A stretch of 12,198 nucleotides of DNA, from positions 1 through 12,198 of the forward strand of contig JANXSE010000141.1 in NCBI GenBank assembly GCA_025356695.1, in the 5' to 3' direction. This DNA comes from Betaproteobacteria bacterium (lineage in GTDB: Bacteria > Pseudomonadota > Gammaproteobacteria > Burkholderiales > SG8-41). Each line of letters starts with the position of its first letter. Position 1 is the stretch's first letter. Position numbers and translations under genes: made by a program. Of the stretch, positions 1 through 7,998 are shown one piece after another. The notes below the pieces were generated by a model. That model ran no database searches. It was not told the DNA's origin and was given only the letters and a program-made list of their open reading frames with translations.

Positions 1-821
<821 letters not shown>

Positions 822-825
<4 letters not shown>

Positions 826-1829
826 GCGCCGATCTGCGCAGCCGCTACCTGGGCCTCGCGCTCAGGAACCCGATCGTGGCTTCCGCGTCGCCGATGACCG
901 GTAACATCGACAGCCTGAAGCGGCTGGAAGGCGCCGGCGTCGCCGCCGTAGTGCTGCCCTCGCTGTTCGAGGAACAAATCGAACACGAGGAAATGGCCAC
1001 CCACAATCTCATGCTGTCGGGGACCGAACTATCGCCCGAGGCCCACGGTTTCTTTCCCGAAATGCAGAGTTACCGCACCGGGCCCGAGAACTACCTCAAG
1101 CTGATCAGTGATGCCAAGCAGGCGCTCGCCGTACCGGTGATTGCCAGTCTGAACGGCCACACGCCGGGCGGCTGGACGCAGTTCGCGAAGCAGCTCGAAC
1201 AGGCTGGCGCGGATGCGGTGGAACTGAACATCTATTACATTGCCACCGGGCTCGACGACCGCAGCGCCGAAATCGAGCAGCGTTACATCGACCTGGTGAC
1301 ATCGATCAAGAGCGATGTGAAGATACCAATCGCCGTCAAAGTTTCGCCGTATTTCAGCGCCATGGCCAATATGGCATCGCGGCTCACGAAGGCCGGTGCA
1401 TCCGGGCTGGTACTGTTCAACCGCTTCCTGCAACCAGACATTCTGCTCGACGAACTTGAAGTCTCTCCGCACCTGGTATTGTCGACCTCCGACGAATTGC
1501 GCCTGGCGTTGCGCTGGATCGCCATTCTGCGCGGACGCGTTCCGGCCAGTCTCGCCGCGACTGGTGGTGCGCACACGCCCGACGACGTGCTGAAACTGCT
1601 GCTTGCCGGCGCCGATTGCGTCATGGTCGCCAGCAGCCTGCTGCGCAAGGGGCCGGGCCACGTCGCGGCATTGGTCAGCGGCGTGGAAAAATGGATGAAC
1701 GAGCGCGAATACGTGTCGGTGGAGCAAATGAAAGGCTCGCTCAGCCAGCAGTCCTGCCCTGACCCGGCGGCGTTCGAGCGCGCCAATTACATGAAGGCGC
1801 TGATCTCATATACCAGCGAGTTTGTGTAA
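822..1829 (+). CDS. Dihydroorotate dehydrogenase-like flavoprotein (PyrD/PreA superfamily)
   Basis: A 335-residue TIM-barrel protein of the dihydroorotate/dihydropyrimidine dehydrogenase superfamily, presumably FMN-binding and cytoplasmic. Visible landmarks are the N-terminal LRNPIVASASPMTG (14-27), a barrel strand VIASLNG (106-112), the ADAVELN strand (130-136), AVKVSP with its conserved Lys (171-176), and the phosphate-binding end AATGGAHTPDD (245-255) followed by GADCVMVAS (263-271). Where true DHODs and PreA have an N-x-(S/C)-C/S-P loop carrying the catalytic base, this protein has NIYYIATG (136-143), so classical dihydroorotate oxidation is doubtful. The start is set by a strong AAGGAGG at 808-814, 7 nt before the ATG, inside the end of nifJ. 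The 4-nt overlap with nifJ and the ferredoxin downstream suggest a role linked to pyruvate/ferredoxin electron flow. I recall such DHOD-like proteins next to nifJ in other bacteria, without an established function. Superfamily sure, function unknown. Confidence 0.85.
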
Positions 1830-1924
1830 GCATTACCGCAAAGCACCGGCTGGAGGACGTCCGCACAACTTGCGACCGCTTCCGCAATACAATGATTTTG
1901 AAACTGGCAACCTAGGAGATCGTA

Positions 1925-2170
1925 ATGGCCTTAACCATCACCGAAGACTGCACTTCCTGCGACGCCTGTCCGGAAAAGTGCCCGAACAAGGCGATCAGCG
2001 TCGTCGATTCCATGTACGTCATTGACCCGGCCAAGTGCACTGAGTGCGTCGGTGCGCACGATGAACCGCAATGCATGGTCGTGTGCCCGGCGGACTGCAT
2101 CATTCCGCATCCGGATTTCAAGGAAACGCCGGAACAACTGATGGCGAAATATCACAGCCTGCATGGGTGA
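1925..2170 (+). CDS. 2[4Fe-4S] ferredoxin, Allochromatium/YfhL type
   Basis: An 81-residue cytoplasmic ferredoxin carrying low-potential electrons. Cluster site one is C9-x2-C12-x2-C15-x3-C19-P. Cluster site two is C38-x2-C41-x8-C50-x3-C54-P; the eight-residue insertion between the second and third cysteines and the C-terminal helical extension (about 64-81) mark the Allochromatium vinosum/YfhL type, as opposed to clostridial ferredoxins. An extra Cys58 follows the second site. The start is supported by AGGAG at 1914-1918, 6 nt before the ATG. It lies 95 bp after the DHOD-like gene in the same direction. That gap contains TACAAT (1888-1893), a possible -10 element without a convincing -35, so either readthrough from nifJ or its own promoter is possible. 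It is the obvious candidate partner of the pyruvate oxidoreductase, but ferredoxins of this type also serve other reductases. Confidence 0.93.
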   Translation: MALTITEDCTSCDACPEKCPNKAISVVDSMYVIDPAKCTECVGAHDEPQCMVVCPADCIIPHPDFKETPEQLMAKYHSLHG

Positions 2171-2270
2171 GCGCCACGCGGTGCGCACCGTAAGGTCGAA
2201 AACCTATCGGCAGCGCATTACAGAAAAGCGTTTTATTGCCCGAGGTTGATTGCAAGCCGGTCTGACCAAC

Positions 2271-2299
2271 AAAAAACCGGGCAATTTATTCGCGCCGGT
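2271..2299 (-). terminator. Probable intrinsic terminator of the malic enzyme gene
   Basis: On the minus strand an ACCGG/CCGGT stem, extended by GC/GC past a single bulged base and closing a 9-nt AT-rich loop, is followed directly by a run of T (complement of the A-run at 2271-2275). It lies about 140 nt past the malic enzyme stop codon. The rest of the 269-bp convergent gap (2171-2439) has no gene I can support. It holds a perfect 12-nt palindrome CGGTGCGCACCG at 2179-2190, just after the ferredoxin stop, without a T-run. No clear plus-strand terminator for the nifJ cassette is visible. Confidence 0.5.
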
Positions 2300-2439
2300 G
2301 ACCTGCCGGCCTTAGGGAAACGCCCCTACTCCGCAGCGTTACCGTCCGGTGTCGGATGGTTGCCGTCGAGATCTGAAACAGTCCGCACCGTGGCCGCACC
2401 TGCCCTGAATCCGAACCTGAAAAGCGGTCTGCGATCCGC

Positions 2440-4092
2440 CTATACGTAGCTGTGATATCGCGGATCGTACATCTGCGACTGCACCTCGGCGAACAGGTCC
2501 TCGGGCAGCGGTTTCGCCGCCAGGTTGTTCTTGTAGGCGATGTTGGCAACCGCAGTGCCAATATGCCCTGACACTTCGCGAATGCGCGGCAGCGCCGGGT
2601 AGAGACTGCCCTGCTCAAGATCGGCCTCGCTGACCAGATGCGCCAGCGTGTGCGCCGCCGTCATGAACATGTCGTCGGTAATCTTGCGCGCGCCGCTGAC
2701 GATGGCACCAAGCCCGACGCCCGGGAAAATGTAAGAGTTGTTGCCCTGTCGCGGCACATAAGTGCGGCCGTTGTAGATCACCGGATCGAAGGGGCTGCCG
2801 CAGGCAAACAGCGCGCGTCCGCCGGTCCAGCGGTAGGCCTCGGCCGCCGTGCACTCGGCCTGCGACGTCGGGTTCGACAACGCAAAAACGATCGGCCGTT
2901 CGTTGATTTCAGCCATCGCCTCAAGCACGCTTTGGTTGAATGCCCCGCCGACCGCTGCAACACCGATGATCGCCGTCGGCTTGAGCGTGCGTATTGTCGT
3001 GAGGAAATCGCCGATCGGCGGATGATCGTGCGCGTAGGCCTTTTTGTGTTCCGCCAGATCAGTGCGGCTTTTCACGACCAAACCACGCGAATCAACCAGC
3101 CAGCAGCGCTCGCCTGCCGCTGCCGGACTCAGGCCTTGCGTCACCATGGCCGACGCCACGAGATCGGCGATCCCGGTCGCCGCTTCTCCGGCGCCGAGAA
3201 ACAGGATTTTCTGGTCCGTCAGTTTCTGACCGGTCACGCGCAACGCGGAAAAAATGCCTGCCAGTGCCACCGCTGCGGTGCCCTGAATATCATCGTTGAA
3301 CGTGCTGACGCGGTCGCGGTATTTGTGCAACAGCCGGAATGCGTTGTGATTGGCAAAGTCCTCGAACTGGATGAGCACGCCGGGAAAAACCTCGCGCGCC
3401 GCGGTGATGAATTCCTCGACCAGGTCGTCATATGCCGCACCGGTGATACGCCGCTGGCGCAGGCCGATGTAAAACGGGTCGTTCAGCAATTCACCGTTGT
3501 TGGTACCGACATCCAGCATCACCGGCAGGCACAATTCGGGGCGGATGCCGGCACAGGCTGTGTAAAGCGACAGCTTGCCCACCGGAATGCCCATGCCGTT
3601 GGCGCCCAGGTCGCCGAGACCCAGTATGCGTTCGCCATCGGTCACTACGATAATGCCCGCGGTATAGGGCCAGTTGCACAGCACCTGTGCCACCCGGCCG
3701 CGGTCATTGGCAGTGATGAACAGTCCGCGCGGACGCTGAAACACGTGGCCGAATTTCTGACAGGCCAGACCGACCGTCGGCGTGTAGACCAGCGGCTGCA
3801 TTTCATCGATGTTGTCGGCCAGTACGCGGAAAAACAGCGATTCATTGCGATCGTGCAACGCATTCAGGGCGACGAATTTTTCCAGCGGATCGGCAATCTT
3901 GCGCAGGTTGTTCAACACCCGCACCGCCTGTTCCTCCTGCGTGTGCACGTGTGCCGGTAACAGGCCACGCAGGTCGAAGGCATCGCGTTCCGCCTCGGTA
4001 AATGCGGTGCCCTTGTTCAACAACGGGTCGTGCAACAACGCCAGCCCGGTTGGCATATCGCGCACGCTGCTGCCGCCTGTTTTCGCTTTCAT
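2440..4092 (-). CDS. Malic enzyme (oxaloacetate-decarboxylating), large eukaryote-like form
   Basis: A 550-residue cytoplasmic enzyme converting malate to pyruvate and CO2 with reduction of NAD(P). The length and motifs fit the single-domain SfcA/eukaryotic type, with no phosphotransacetylase fusion. Visible are the catalytic Tyr in YTPTVG (Tyr103), GLGDLGANGMGIPVGKLSLY (158-177) with catalytic Lys173, the metal site FEDF (243-246, Glu244/Asp245) plus Asp268 in FNDDIQGT, the dinucleotide fold GAGEAATGIA (300-309) and SNPTS (406-410). At the cofactor-specificity positions it has Ser335 in LVDSRGL and Lys350 in EHKKAY, which align with the Ser346/Lys362 pair of NADP-dependent animal enzymes and not with Lys346/Gln362 of the NAD enzyme, so NADP preference is inferred. 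The ATG is supported by GGAGG (complement of 4103-4107), about 10 nt upstream. It is probably monocistronic, with an FNR-type promoter upstream and a terminator downstream. Its product pyruvate is the substrate of the neighbouring nifJ product. Confidence 0.95.
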   Translation of the reverse strand: MKAKTGGSSVRDMPTGLALLHDPLLNKGTAFTEAERDAFDLRGLLPAHVHTQEEQAVRVLNNLRKIADPLEKFVALNALHDRNESLFFRVLADNIDEMQPLVYTPTVGLACQKFGHVFQRPRGLFITANDRGRVAQVLCNWPYTAGIIVVTDGERILGLGDLGANGMGIPVGKLSLYTACAGIRPELCLPVMLDVGTNNGELLNDPFYIGLRQRRITGAAYDDLVEEFITAAREVFPGVLIQFEDFANHNAFRLLHKYRDRVSTFNDDIQGTAAVALAGIFSALRVTGQKLTDQKILFLGAGEAATGIADLVASAMVTQGLSPAAAGERCWLVDSRGLVVKSRTDLAEHKKAYAHDHPPIGDFLTTIRTLKPTAIIGVAAVGGAFNQSVLEAMAEINERPIVFALSNPTSQAECTAAEAYRWTGGRALFACGSPFDPVIYNGRTYVPRQGNNSYIFPGVGLGAIVSGARKITDDMFMTAAHTLAHLVSEADLEQGSLYPALPRIREVSGHIGTAVANIAYKNNLAAKPLPEDLFAEVQSQMYDPRYHSYV

Positions 4093-4181
4093 TTCGGTCT
4101 CGCCTCCATTGGCATTAACTGCTGCGAACCGGCGACTGGTTGGGAAACCACTGCGACCGGACTCGCTGTTTGTATGGGGAA

Positions 4182-4222
4182 AGTTTAGGCGCGAACGGGC
4201 AGTCCATATTGATCTATGTCAA
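4182..4222 (-). promoter_or_regulatory. FNR/DNR-type dyad and -10 element upstream of malic enzyme
   Basis: Read on the minus strand, 4222-4209 is TTGACATAGATCAA, an FNR/CRP-family dyad (consensus TTGAT-N4-ATCAA) with one deviation. It is followed after 21 nt by TAAACT (4187-4182), a fair -10 hexamer. In E. coli class II FNR promoters the site is centred at -41.5, which leaves about 22 nt between site and -10, so the geometry fits activation. The start codon is about 90 nt further downstream. The first six bases (TTGACA) also equal a sigma-70 -35, but no -10 lies 17 nt from it. Whether the regulator is FNR, DNR/NNR or another family member cannot be told from the site. Confidence 0.55.
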
Positions 4223-4307
4223 CCCTAGCGGTCTGCCTCCGATGACCACATCGGGGCAAGGGTCAGTAACTCTGAACGCATGGAAAGCGTGATCCGGAAA
4301 TAAACCT

Positions 4308-4328
4308 GGTGGCAGGATGCCTGCTACC
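4308..4328 (-). terminator. Possible terminator of the nitrite reductase-TPR transcript
   Basis: An inverted repeat with 9-nt arms (one mismatch on the minus strand, an A·C pair) and a 3-nt loop lies 28-48 nt past the stop codon of the TPR gene. It is followed on the minus strand by AGGTTTATTT, only moderately T-rich. On the plus strand the mismatch becomes a G·U pair, but there is no gene to terminate there. The rest of 4093-4355 shows nothing else besides the malic enzyme promoter elements. Confidence 0.35.
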
Positions 4329-4355
4329 GATCGCCTGCGAATGAAAGGGCAAAAA

Positions 4356-4988
4356 TCAACGTCCGGCACGCAGGCGTGTGCGTTCGATCGCCGACAACAG
4401 TTCGCGGTATTGGGGCGCATCCACCGGTGTTAGCTGCAGCAACTGCTCCCAGTATTGCAACGCCGCGTTGTAATTCCCCTGCTCGATGGCGGCGCTGCCG
4501 GCCATCTCCAGCGCGCGCGGATGACGCGGGTTGAGCGCCAGCGCGCGTGCCACTATTTCGGACGGCTGTCCCGCCAGTGTGCCGCCGCCAATGGACGCCA
4601 GCGCATCGGCATATTCACACCAGACCATGGGATCCTGCGCCACGCGCCCCGGCAGTTCCAGCGCATGCGCGTAGGCCACTGCCGCCGCAGCATAATCCGC
4701 GCGTTCCACATTCAGCCTTGCGTAGATGGCCCATGCGCGGGCGTCACGCGGAGCGCGCTGCAGGTATTGGCCAAGCGCTTCAAAGTTTCCGGCGGGCGCC
4801 TGCAGCGCGTATTCAAGCGCATTTCCCGGGCGGACCGCTGCGACGTAGTCGTAGTACAACCCGCCTCCGCCGGCCAGCAGCAATGCGCCGATTACGATCC
4901 AGACGCGTGCCGAAAAATACGCGTGCCGCACCCGCGATTCGTTCAAATGCTTATCACGCGAACCGCAGGGTGCAGGCGCTTCCGCCAT
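4356..4988 (-). CDS. Membrane-anchored TPR protein, CcmI/NrfG-like (cytochrome c biogenesis)
   Basis: A 210-residue protein with a short cytoplasmic N-terminus, one membrane segment (about 29-48) and a periplasmic TPR domain (about 65-205). The TPR region resembles the TPR domain of the ccmI product in this same window: 27 of 70 ungapped positions are identical by my count, including YADALA and MAGSAA. NrfG and CcmI bind the C-terminus of apocytochromes and present them to the CcmF/NrfE heme lyase; NrfG is needed in E. coli for heme attachment at the CXXCK site of NrfA. I set the start at the ATG at 4988, one base after the stop of the octaheme nitrite reductase gene, because an ATG at 5054 would overlap that gene by 65 bp and give an implausible Arg-rich leader. 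The one-base spacing indicates translational coupling. The likely role, inferred from context, is a chaperone for the unusual heme site of the upstream enzyme. A general TPR scaffold is the alternative. Confidence 0.8.
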   Translation of the reverse strand: MAEAPAPCGSRDKHLNESRVRHAYFSARVWIVIGALLLAGGGGLYYDYVAAVRPGNALEYALQAPAGNFEALGQYLQRAPRDARAWAIYARLNVERADYAAAAVAYAHALELPGRVAQDPMVWCEYADALASIGGGTLAGQPSEIVARALALNPRHPRALEMAGSAAIEQGNYNAALQYWEQLLQLTPVDAPQYRELLSAIERTRLRAGR

Positions 4989-4989
4989 A

Positions 4990-6642
4990 TCAACGCGTGG
5001 TCGCCAGCGCCGCCTTGGCCGGCGCGGCGCGTTTCGCCTTGATGGCGTCATCAAGGATCTTCAGGCCCTCCTGCGACAGCACCATCGAACGGTTCAAGGA
5101 ATCCTTGGCCTGGTCCGTGTTATGGAAGGCCGCGCCGTTAGCCGCCGTCCACCATTCCCAATGGGCATGGGCTTCATCGTGTTTGCGCCGCGCGTCCTTC
5201 AGTGCCGCCTCGTCGATACCGACCGTATTGGCTTCACCGAATTTGTCGACCAGTTGCACCAGCCAGAATTCGGCTTTGCGCATCTTGCCCTGGATGTGTG
5301 CGTTGCTTGAGTCGATGACATACCTCGCCTGCGTCTCGTTCCAGTTGGAGTGGCAGCGCAGGCAGGTTTCCTTGAGGTAATTCCGCGGGCTGGTCTGCCA
5401 GTGCGAGGTGTAGGTTTTTTTGGTTTTCGGATCTGTCACCTTGGGCATATGGCAATCCTTGCACTCGACGCCGGCCTTGTCGTGCACGGAGTTCCAGAAC
5501 GTCTCGACATCCGGGTGCTGCGCCTTCCACAACAAGGCGCCGGTGGTAGCGTGGCGGAAATCGCGGAACTTCAGATCGTCGTAATGCTTCGTAATGCCCC
5601 AGACATCGGTGAGCGGGAAATGGTTGGTACGCTGGTCGCCCATACCAATCGGCTGCCCGGTGGTCGGATCAACACCCGGATTGCAGTTATATTCGACGTG
5701 GCATTGCGCGCACATCAGCTTGCTATCGGCGCGGCCGAGCATGGCGATCTTGCGCGTGAAACCACGCACGCCCATGTCCTTGACGTCGATCTTCGTCGCT
5801 TTTGGGTCCTTGTGCCAGAGCGTGTCTTTTTCCGGCCGGGTCAGCGCCTGGATCAGGCCATCGCGCACCACGCGTGGTTTTGCCGAATGCGGATCGTGGC
5901 AGAAAAAGCAGTTGAGCGAATGGCTGACATCCTTCGCCATTTCATTCACCTTGGACGTGCGGCTCCATTTCGCGCCGGGTACCGGGTCGCCCATGTAGGC
6001 CCAGTCAAGGATGTGGTCCTGCGTTTTACACGACAGGCATACCGGATTGGCAGCGGCGGCAGTCCCGGGTTTGAACGGTTTGTGGTCCTGCCCCGGAAAT
6101 TTGTCGTCGATCACATCCCACAGATTGAGGTCGCCGCTTTTGCCCAGCCCGCGCCAGCCGTCCTTGTAGGCAAAACGCCCGCCAAACGATCGATCGACCA
6201 GCAATTGATCGAGCAAGGCGAAGACGTGTGAGCGCGGCAGATTGTGTTCTTTAGTAAAGCCGTGCGGCATCATCAATTTGTCCCACGCCGGATTCGGCGA
6301 CTGGCCCGTCATCAATGATTTTTCCGAGCGCGCCGTTTTGTTCCAGTTCATGGTCTGGAAACTCAGATATTGCGCCTGATGGCAGGTGCCGCAGGCGGCG
6401 AGATCGGTGCGGGTAACGGGGCGCTTCGATGAGTCTGCAAGGTGGTTTTCGATGCCGCTATGGCAGGCCACGCAATTGACGTTTTTGTGTTTGCTGCCGG
6501 CGTGAAACTCCTTGACCGGCTCGTGGCAACCGTAACAGACCTCGACCTTGGCGGGTTTCTCGGCGGGATTGGTCACCGCCTGTGCTGCAGCGAACGGAAA
6601 ACACACACACAGAAGAACTGCATACCAGAATGCGCGATGCAT
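4990..6642 (-). CDS. Octaheme cytochrome c nitrite reductase (ammonia-forming, TvNiR/ONR type)
   Basis: A 550-residue secreted multiheme cytochrome predicted to reduce nitrite to ammonium in the periplasm. The signal peptide spans about 1-21. There are eight heme sites: CYGCH36-40, CVACH57-61, CGTCH84-88, CLSCK202-206, CFFCH245-249, CAQCH311-315, CKDCH394-398 and CLRCH427-431. The fourth is CXXCK, the lysine-ligated catalytic heme of NrfA and of octaheme nitrite reductases. CAQCHVEYNC gives the calcium/active-site Glu317-Tyr318 plus Cys320, matching the cross-linked Tyr303/Cys305 of Thioalkalivibrio TvNiR. KAQH (373-376) supplies calcium ligands and catalytic His376. The Tyr-to-His spacing (58) equals that of TvNiR (303 to 361). 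The catalytic Arg is probably among Arg151/156/164. Eight hemes with CXXCK as the fourth exclude pentaheme NrfA and hydroxylamine oxidoreductase. AAGGGG lies about 6 nt before the ATG. It sits 120 bp after ccmI and is coupled to a TPR gene. No NrfH/NapC-type quinol donor is in view, so the electron donor is unknown; small cytochromes c lie upstream. Confidence 0.92.
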   Translation of the reverse strand: MHRAFWYAVLLCVCFPFAAAQAVTNPAEKPAKVEVCYGCHEPVKEFHAGSKHKNVNCVACHSGIENHLADSSKRPVTRTDLAACGTCHQAQYLSFQTMNWNKTARSEKSLMTGQSPNPAWDKLMMPHGFTKEHNLPRSHVFALLDQLLVDRSFGGRFAYKDGWRGLGKSGDLNLWDVIDDKFPGQDHKPFKPGTAAAANPVCLSCKTQDHILDWAYMGDPVPGAKWSRTSKVNEMAKDVSHSLNCFFCHDPHSAKPRVVRDGLIQALTRPEKDTLWHKDPKATKIDVKDMGVRGFTRKIAMLGRADSKLMCAQCHVEYNCNPGVDPTTGQPIGMGDQRTNHFPLTDVWGITKHYDDLKFRDFRHATTGALLWKAQHPDVETFWNSVHDKAGVECKDCHMPKVTDPKTKKTYTSHWQTSPRNYLKETCLRCHSNWNETQARYVIDSSNAHIQGKMRKAEFWLVQLVDKFGEANTVGIDEAALKDARRKHDEAHAHWEWWTAANGAAFHNTDQAKDSLNRSMVLSQEGLKILDDAIKAKRAAPAKAALATTR

Positions 6643-6723
6643 GATTGCCCCTTCCAGTTATCAGATCGATAAAGGAAGTCTAGGCGCGCAAAAATAGGGC
6701 AACAAGCACAAACCTGCCGTGCT

Positions 6724-6737
6724 TTGATGTACCTCAA
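6724..6737 (-). promoter_or_regulatory. FNR-like dyad upstream of octaheme nitrite reductase
   Basis: The minus strand reads TTGAGGTACATCAA, one base away from the FNR consensus TTGAT-N4-ATCAA. It is centred about 88 bp before the nitrite reductase ATG, in the 120-bp gap after ccmI. A weak -10 candidate TATTTT (complement of 6691-6696) lies 27 nt beyond it, about 5 nt too far for ideal class II geometry. No strong terminator separates ccmI from this gene: only a short imperfect hairpin GTATTTCGAAGATAC followed by TTTT is present at 6736-6753, so both readthrough and a separate anaerobic promoter are possible. Confidence 0.4.
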
Positions 6738-6762
6738 AAGTATCTTCGAAATACAGTACCGC

Positions 6763-7998
6763 TTATGGCACGACCTGGTCGATTACGACGTTTACCGGCG
6801 CGCCACCGGTGCGGATTTTCTGCGTGAAGCCCTGCATGTCGCCGCTCTGCGGCGCGGCGCTCGCCGCTTTCGAGATACGCGCGCCGATGATCACTTCGTT
6901 GAACTTCGACAGCGTTGTTTCAGGCGACATCGCCTGGCTGTCGTCCAGTGTGAAGCTGAACGGCAGATCCTTGACCTGCTTGCGCACCAGCGCCAGCGGC
7001 ATGCGCGGCCCCTGCGCCGCGCGCGCGAAAACAAACACCGTGTCCGACGGATCGGCTTTTGCCTTGAGCGCGGCGGAAATGTTCACCGTGCCGCGGACAA
7101 CCGCGCCACCTGCCACGCTTTTTGCCGCCTCTTTTGCAGGCTCTTTTTTCGCGAGCGGCGCCTTGATGCCGCCCAACTGGCGCGCTTCCTCGATATTTGA
7201 AGCGACGCTCCGCGAAAAATCCGATTCCGGACCGATGCGGGCGAGCAGCGTTTCCCAATAACCGACGGCGCTCTTGAAATCCTTGCGGTCAAACGCAGCG
7301 GAGCCGGCCATTGCCAGCGCCTTCCAATGACCGGGATCGACGCTAAGCGCCTGTTCGACCAGTTTCAGCGGTTTGCCTTCGATGCGCCGGTCCTGCGTCA
7401 TCGCCAGCGCATCGGCATAGTCGGCAAACAGATCTGCGTTATCCTTGATCAAGGACGTGGCCCGTTCATAGGCTTTCACGGCATCGGGGTAGCGCTTCAT
7501 CATCATGTAAGAACGTCCCAGCAAGGCCCAGCCCTCGCCGTCTTCCGGCGATTGTTCCAATCGCGCCGCCAGCTTGGCCACCATGCCCTCAACCTGTTGT
7601 GGCGAGAATTTTTCAGCGTGAGAAGCCGCCACGCCTTCCAGTCCGGCCGGCGATCCAAACTGCCAGTAAAGCAATGCCGCGCACAGCGGCAACATAATGC
7701 CCAGCACCAGTGCGGTCTTGCGCGCGCTGCCGGACATTACGGTCGCAGGCGCCGTCTCCGACAATTCCTCAAGAACACGCCGGTCGAGATCATCGCGCGC
7801 CTGCTGGTAATGCGCGGATGACAGCGTGCCGCGGGTAACATCGCGCTCGAGTTCGGCCAGTTGATCGCGCAGAATTGAAAGATTGGAAGCCGCATTAGTG
7901 GCCCCCACACCAGCGCTACGGCTGCGCAACAACGTCGGCAACAGCCACGCCAGCGCAACAGCCGCCATGATGCCGGCGACGGTCAGAAAAACTGTCAT
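6763..7998 (-). CDS. ccmI: Cytochrome c-type biogenesis protein CcmI (CycH)
   Basis: A 411-residue inner-membrane subunit of the System I heme ligation complex that recruits apocytochromes c. The N-terminus has a first membrane segment (2-23), a cytoplasmic coiled loop with the typical LRDQLAELERDVTRG stretch (43-57), a second membrane segment (about 95-113), a periplasmic TPR domain (about 137-272) and a C-terminal beta-rich domain (about 300-411) as in the long CcmI forms. The Ala/Lys-rich segment at about 278-300 looks like a linker. Its ATG overlaps the ccmH stop (ATGA at 7998-7995), so it is the last gene of a coupled ccmEFGHI run. The TPR domain is clearly related to that of the protein at 4356-4988. 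Confidence 0.93.
   Translation of the reverse strand: MTVFLTVAGIMAAVALAWLLPTLLRSRSAGVGATNAASNLSILRDQLAELERDVTRGTLSSAHYQQARDDLDRRVLEELSETAPATVMSGSARKTALVLGIMLPLCAALLYWQFGSPAGLEGVAASHAEKFSPQQVEGMVAKLAARLEQSPEDGEGWALLGRSYMMMKRYPDAVKAYERATSLIKDNADLFADYADALAMTQDRRIEGKPLKLVEQALSVDPGHWKALAMAGSAAFDRKDFKSAVGYWETLLARIGPESDFSRSVASNIEEARQLGGIKAPLAKKEPAKEAAKSVAGGAVVRGTVNISAALKAKADPSDTVFVFARAAQGPRMPLALVRKQVKDLPFSFTLDDSQAMSPETTLSKFNEVIIGARISKAASAAPQSGDMQGFTQKIRTGGAPVNVVIDQVVP

Noticed and set aside
1888..1893. TACAAT as a ferredoxin gene promoter -10
   Set aside because: No acceptable -35 lies 16-18 nt upstream, so it was kept only as a remark.
2179..2190. Perfect 12-nt palindrome CGGTGCGCACCG after the ferredoxin gene as a terminator
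   Set aside because: It has no following T-run and almost no loop, so it is at most a short protein-binding palindrome or chance.
2638..3960. A 440-codon plus-strand open frame opposite the malic enzyme
   Set aside because: Low-complexity basic translation with no ribosome site or motif. The malic enzyme on the other strand has every catalytic motif.
4989..5054. Longer N-terminus for the TPR protein starting at 5054
   Set aside because: It would overlap the end of the nitrite reductase gene by 65 bp and add an Arg-rich leader. The ATG at 4988 directly after the stop is the more natural coupled start.
5350..6231. A plus-strand open frame opposite the octaheme nitrite reductase
   Set aside because: It is the complement of heme-motif coding sequence and shows no family features of its own.
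4990..6642. Pentaheme NrfA or octaheme hydroxylamine oxidoreductase identity
   Set aside because: There are eight heme sites, not five, and the catalytic site is CXXCK with NrfA-type KAQH and EY residues. HAO has CXXCH throughout and a P460 cross-link Tyr near the C-terminus, which is not evident here.
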